Part shown: positions 58,880-64,000 of the stretch, one piece after another
Position numbering within the stretch: the first letter of the stretch is position 1
Layout: every line of letters begins with the position of its first letter
Source: Cyprinodon diabolis
Taxonomy: Eukaryota > Chordata > Actinopteri > Cyprinodontiformes > Cyprinodontidae
Reading direction: 5' to 3'
Length of the DNA stretch: 64,000 bases
NCBI GenBank assembly: GCA_030533445.1
Contig: CM060076.1
Coordinates: 12,626,501 to 12,690,500 of the forward strand
Position numbers and translations under genes: made by a program
Notes under the pieces: model-generated
What the model was told of the DNA's origin: nothing
Database searches by the model: none
What the model saw: only the letters and a program-made list of their open reading frames with translations

Positions 58880-59095
58880 TCCATTTATTGCCCCACAATG
58901 GGGAAAGTCATTCTCTGCATTTTAACCCATCCCCTTGGGGAGCAATGGGCGACCGTTGTGTGGCACTCGGGGGGGCAGTGTGGGGTTAATGGTCTTGCTC
59001 AGGGACCCAGAGTGCAGGCTATGGGGATCGAACCGGGTACTTGCAACCTTCTCAGAGCACAAGTGCACTGCTCTGACCACTAGGCCAACAACTTA
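58880..59095 (+). repeat. Dispersed SINE-like repeat E
   Basis: Contains 'TTCTCTGCATTTTAACCC', ATCCCCTTGGGGAGCAATGG, GGTCTTGCTCAGGGACCC, GGGGATCGAACCGGGTAC and 'CTGACCACTAGGCCA' in that order, an arrangement I recognise from a very common teleost repeat. The GATCGAACC segment resembles a tRNA T-arm / polymerase III B box, but an A box was not found, so its class as a SINE is unproven. The open frames through it are not genes. Confidence 0.6.
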
Positions 59096-62000
59096 TTGCA
59101 AAGTAACAAATTATAACCCTCAACAAAAGTAACAATGCAATCAGTCCATAAAAAATATATGACACCTATGTAAAAGAAATAGTTTATATTTATTATTCTG
59201 AGGATTCATGATGCAATATAAATTTTTCTTTTCACTTTTATACCATGTTTAGTTTCTGGAAACAATCTCTTTTACAGAGAAGAGTTAAAAACATACTACA
59301 CAAGTATTTTGTGTTTCCTAAGTATTTACATCTATTTCCTATTTTCCCTCCTTTCCCCTACGCACTACTCATTCCATTTCCTCATGCCTAGGAGGGTCGG
59401 CCATATTAAGTCCCATCTGAAACTAATCACGTATGAGAACAAGTGGCTTATAAAGTCCTCCACAATGAGTTAGGACCTGTTAGTCACTCAAGCAGCAGGT
59501 GCAGCACCACATCGTGTTCTGCATTAAGGACGGGACTTTAAATAAGAGTTCTGCATATGCGTTAAACAAATTCACTGGGTAAAGAAACACCATTGTAACA
59601 AATATGTCACACAAGCTACATAAATCATTTTGTAAAGGTACAACTGTTTTGACAAATTAATGCACTGTTTGTTACATATAAAGTCATACCTGAAAACTAA
59701 AAAATGTTGGTCTAATTAAATATTTTCTAGGTTCTATTGAAAAAACAAAGCAATTGATGAACCTTTGAGAAGAGCATGACCATTATGACGATCTTAAGCG
59801 TTTGTTCTTCAACGGCTGGCACATTACGGTAACAGCCATTGCAAGAGATTAGACTACTGCCATGGTGACAACAGCTTCCTGTTCCCGTTGTGCGAGGAAA
59901 GGATTTCTCAAAAGCGGGGGCTGTATTTATACGCCCTAGGGACTTTAAAATAACATATTTAAAAACACCAGTGTCTCTATACGGTGCAGTATTTTTTTTT
60001 GCTATAAATAAAAAAACTGTTGTGTTAAGATTTAGATTTGCACATATACCACCTTTATCAGGGATTACTTTAAGATTCACAGTTTCCAATAAACATTAGA
60101 TTGAATGGTGTCCAAAGGCAAATAAAGCTTAAAATGCCCCCAGATTTCAAAGGCTGTGCAGCATGGCTTTAAAACTTTATGTCTAATTTTTTTTTTTTAC
60201 CAAATCTCATTAATTAATCCCTTTTTATTTTATTTTTTTACCTTTCTTAACTTTAATAATAAAAATAACAAAAGACATGCATTTCTTTCAATTCTAGACT
60301 TTATTTCAATCACCCACCTTCTTTGGATTTAACAAAAAAGTATTTTGCAGTTTCGTAGAAATCTGCAAAATAATAGAAGGGATTCCTTGGTATTCCGGTT
60401 GTTGTTTTTTCCTACAGTGACTACGAACCCAGTGTAAGAAGAGAAAATAAACTACTTTTAAGAACCAGGATCTTAATGTCACAATTATGTATTATACATT
60501 ACATAACCAGCCTACAATATTGAAAATGACATCAAGAATATAGACACAGAATTTTATAAAAGGGAGACATGGTGCAGAAACATATGTGGGGCAGTCTTTT
60601 TTCAAATTCCATATAGACAAAGAAAAAATAACATGGATGGACCTTAAATAAACCACCTATAGTTCCAGAAGATTAAATGGCTACAGAGTCTGTCTTCAGG
60701 GTGCTGACTTCTCCTCTGATGCATATTAATGAAAATATCTCCGCTGTGAGGGAGGTGGGCAGATGTTTACTTCAGCGAGAAGGCAGAAAGAGAATGTTAC
60801 TGTCACAATAAATGGTGGTCGGCTTGATAAAAAGGTTCTTGACATATACTTGCATGAGTTTCCTCCTCTGGGTACATACCCAGACTCCCCAAAGACAGAT
60901 GGTGTTGTTACTGTTAAGACAGCTGAAATATGAAGATGGTCACAAGGGTCACAGATATGAGGCAGAAACATAAACAGGAGCCTTTGTGTCTGTGTACTAT
61001 GAAGAACAGATGGGTAGAATGTTGTGAATTATAAAAATCCTTAGACCCACATCTGTCCCTGTCCAGTATATCTCATATCATGCTGCTATACTGATGTTAA
61101 CAAAACAAGCTGTCCTTTAAAGCTGCACAAGGTGAGATGATTTGTTTGTCTGTAAACTCTACAGGGACATGGAACTCAGAAGGCCAGCATTGAACGTCAC
61201 AAAAGCCTTTTGTTTGTGTTTCAAGGCATAAAATCATAGCAATGCCATAGTGAGCTCTAAAACACACACACACACCAGCTGCATCCAGAATCACTTTCCT
61301 GTTTTTCAGTTTAATCAGTTTTCTTTCTCATCTTGGTTAATATTAAGGTAAGAAAGAAATACAATTTCATCATCTAATCTTTGTTAATTAGCATTGTTAT
61401 GGTGAAATTGGGTTTAGTGAGAATGTGATAGAGAGTAAAGAGGTTGGATGAGCTAAATTTTTTACATGTATTTAAAATGTTATCAGTAATACATGTCCTG
61501 ACCTGAAATAGTCAAATAAGTACCTGAATCAATATAATAATTTGTGAATTAGTCATTTGGATTACAGAAAGTTCATTTTAAATGCATTTTATTTCCAAAA
61601 TGAGGCAATGAACTATGTAGCTACTTCAGCTTTAGTGGAGTTAGTTGCAGCATTTGCTGCAGGCTTATTAGCACTTATGCATAATGAGTGAAGGAGATAC
61701 AGCAGAGTCATGAGTACAGTCTGCTGTTTCAGTAGTTTCATGAAGTCAAGCGAAAGTCAGCTCCATGCAAGAATAGATTTAAAAACTTTCCACAAAAAGT
61801 TTAAATTTTCATTAGGGACATTGAGTTGATTAATAATCTTTTGTTTTTATTGAGTTTTTTTTCCCCTATGTTTTCTAGGCTCAATGCTAATGCAGTAAGA
61901 CCAGGAGGGAAAAGCATTGTTTTGGATTTGCCTGCCACTGCCCAAACATCAACACTGATAATACAGTGCAGGCCTATTGTGGCAGATGATAAAAGGATAT

Positions 62001-62164
62001 AAATGCAATATAAAGAGAATAATGGGGGATTTGTTTTCATATAGCTTGGTTTATCCACATCCTTAAAGTGCATGAAGCCATAAAAGTTAGGACGAAAAGT
62101 GGGTCCAAGCTTTCTTGGATTTGCCATGATACTGAGATGCCTGTGTATTACCTTTGCTTTGCTG
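59096..62164. other. Unique non-coding sequence
   Basis: Nothing recognised. Open frames at 59727-60099 lie on both strands and overlap, with no domain. A short CA run is at 61262-61275. Confidence 0.5.
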
Positions 62165-62205
62165 TCTTGTTATATTGCTAATTGTCCCTGAGGGAAATTC
62201 AGCTC
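62165..62205 (-). mobile_element. LINE 3' tail remnant
   Basis: The minus strand reads GAATTTCCCTCAGGGACAAT, the motif of Rex/L2-like LINE tails. Isolated, no body recognised. Confidence 0.4.
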
Positions 62206-63434
62206 ATAAAGGAACACCTTTATAGGAACAGTAGGACTCTACAGCACTGCCAGTTTGTCCAGATTGGTTCCTGTAATCTAGCTCCCCTGGTGCTGTGCTC
62301 CCAGTGATTTCCTTTACTTCTCAAACACGATTCTTAGTCTGCAGAATAAGTAGTGGTTGATCAATTTCCCCAGAGGGCCACATTGTTATAATTGTCTTTA
62401 AAGGCTGGTTTATTGTCTGAAGAGTTTTAGTCTTTAAATATACTGCTTGTAAAAAAAAAAAATGTTAATATGGTTTTCTCTATGCCCTCTGATATCAGTT
62501 TTCATTACAAATAAACAACAAAGTACTATAGAACCATCTGAAACTATAGTATAGATGTACATAAGAATTGATTAGTGACAAAACTGCATAATTTTCTATG
62601 CTTCACTGTTCATGTCTTATAATAAGCCACTGTCCCTGAGTAGAGAAATCTGATCCCCGCAAACAGCCCCTTTAAATGCTAATTTATATAAGGAAACTGG
62701 ACTGAGACATTCAGCAAATTAGACATCTTTCCTTTTGAACACTAATATTGTTATTGTTCTTTTGAAATTGTATTTTGCATCAACCAAACTGCCCAAAACA
62801 CATATATTTAAACCATTGCTAAACAGTAATTCTTTTTATTGTAAAAAAAAAAAAAAAAAAAAAGTATTGAGATGAACCGCATATATTTCTTTCCGAGACG
62901 ACAAAAAAATGAGATTACTGTACAAGGTTGAAAAAAACGTGATGGCCTCTGAAGACATGGAATAAGTGATTACTTACAAGCTTACAAAAGTTAATGAGTA
63001 GATTTTAGAAACTGTCTGCAGATGAAAAATAATTTTGAAATGTATTAATGTTGGTATATTGATTTTTGGACTTGGCCCAGCACCATCAAGAGTGACAGCT
63101 ATCGTTTCCTGTTATTTCAAACAAACAGGGTAGGGCTGGACTTGATCCGATAATCACAGGATCCAGAGCCATTCATGGATAGCTATAGATCCTGTGTAGT
63201 GGATTCCATTTGCAAATATCTATTTATATAATGATATGATATATATCAAGGCTTTAGCCATATACAGGACTTTCAGTATTACCTACCTTCAAAGTCACTC
63301 AAAGAATCTAAGGTTAAATTTTGATCCAACATTTTTTAACCCATTCACCCAAATGGTAATATTTGGTCCATCGATTTTCAAGCTAGACAATAGTTGCTAA
63401 GATATCTAAAAATAATATAAAAAATGTATTTCTA
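62206..63434. other. Unique non-coding sequence with a poly-A run
   Basis: AT-rich; homopolymer listed separately. No gene or repeat recognised. Confidence 0.5.
62843..62863. repeat. Poly-A run, 21 bases
   Basis: Homopolymer of A in AT-rich DNA; no retroposed parent recognised. Confidence 0.95.
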
Positions 63435-64000
63435 TTAGGAATCCAGTTTGTGTGGGTTGTGTTTTTGTTTGTTTTCCTTCCACCACCAGGTGGCGCCTGG
63501 TTCCCGTTGGCCTTTTCACACACCTGCGGATGATTGCCTCATTACCGGAGGACTCTTAAGCTGCCTACTGCCACTACCTCGACGCCAGAGTGTTTGGCAG
63601 TTTTGGGTACTCTAGCCAAGCTGAGTTTTGCTGAGTCAAACTGAGTTTTTTGTCACCTGAGTCTAAACCTTGTTGTTTTTTGTCTTTGCCTCTCGGCTGG
63701 ATGTTTTTGGACCTTCTCCCCCTGGAAGGATTGTCTGAGCGTGAAACTGAGCTGAGGATTCAAACAGGTGGTTTGGATCAACTTTTCCCCAATGATTGTT
63801 TTGGCTTCACACTGAGCAGGGGATTCATCTCCACAAGAAACCGTTCAAGTACCATAGGAAATCTAAGTGGCAGTCAGCTCCTCTGTTCCTCAAGGAAACA
63901 CCTCAACCTGGGTAAACCCTGTCCGCCCTCCAACGAGCAAGTCAATTACTGGAACAACCCACACCGACTGGATTCAAAGAAAGACACATTTTCTGGAAAC
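63435..64000 (+). mobile_element. LTR-like element related to family A, cut by window end
   Basis: It shows in order CCACCACCAGGTGGCGCC, 'CACACACCTGCGGATGATTGCC' style phrases shortened here to CACACCTGCGG, TCATTACCGGAGGACTCTTAAG and a GC-richer body, the same succession as CCACCAGAGGGCGCC and TCATCAGGGGACCAGTACTTAAG in the copy at 52321. The polyadenylation signal and AATCATGACA end would lie beyond the window. The start is approximate. Confidence 0.45.

Noticed and set aside
58980..59095. Possible tRNA gene, because of a B-box-like GATCGAACC
   Set aside because: No A box, no cloverleaf and no anticodon arm could be drawn; it is part of a common dispersed repeat.

Overview
The window reads as AT-rich, non-coding vertebrate DNA, most likely from a ray-finned (teleost) fish. 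The evidence is the repeat content: Tc1/mariner transposons, a hAT relic, short TTAA-flanked inverted-repeat elements, non-LTR retrotransposon tails, two LTR-like families and several dispersed repeats familiar from percomorph-type fish genomes, with microsatellites (AT, GGAA, GT) and few CpGs outside a handful of islands. No intact protein-coding gene, tRNA, rRNA, CRISPR array or bacterial-type signal was recognised. The species cannot be named from the sequence.

Layout. 1-2.4 kb is unique AT-rich sequence. At 2.4-2.9 kb a decayed Tc1 element abuts an LTR-like tail. The best candidate for a host-gene part is a CpG-rich block at 3.79-4.18 kb with a perfect CArG box and a strong splice donor at 4175 (+), which looks like a promoter plus non-coding first exon. 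A minus-oriented LTR-like element (family B) follows at 4.76-5.57 kb. A nearly full-length Tc1-like transposon with a three-times frameshifted transposase sits inside a TA microsatellite at 7.13-8.87 kb. An LTR-like family A copy lies at 14.3-15.05 kb, a LINE 3' end with the last 44 codons of its reverse transcriptase ORF at 17.0-17.4 kb, and a degenerate GC-rich minisatellite with a 32-bp core period at 17.7-18.3 kb.

From 19 to 33 kb the sequence is mostly unique, with LINE tails, GGAA and TA arrays and a LINE fragment at 28.2-28.6 kb. Between 33 and 39.5 kb are three TTAA-flanked inverted-repeat elements of two families. Two copies of one family lie in opposite orientation 3 kb apart, one carrying extra internal DNA with an LTR-like tail. 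The third element carries a decayed coding exon. 39.5-49 kb is unique apart from a LINE tail. Between 49 and 55 kb are a hAT relic, two large imperfect hairpins, a head-to-head pair of family A LTR-like elements and a second family B copy. 55-64 kb is again mostly unique, ending in a family A-like element cut by the window edge.

No set of genes here can be shown to work together. The simplest reading is a large intron or intergenic region, possibly downstream of the promoter/first exon at about 4 kb, that has collected repeats. No new system could be demonstrated. The most checkable items are the CpG-island first exon, the TTAA elements with shared or relict reading frames, the two long hairpins and the minisatellite.
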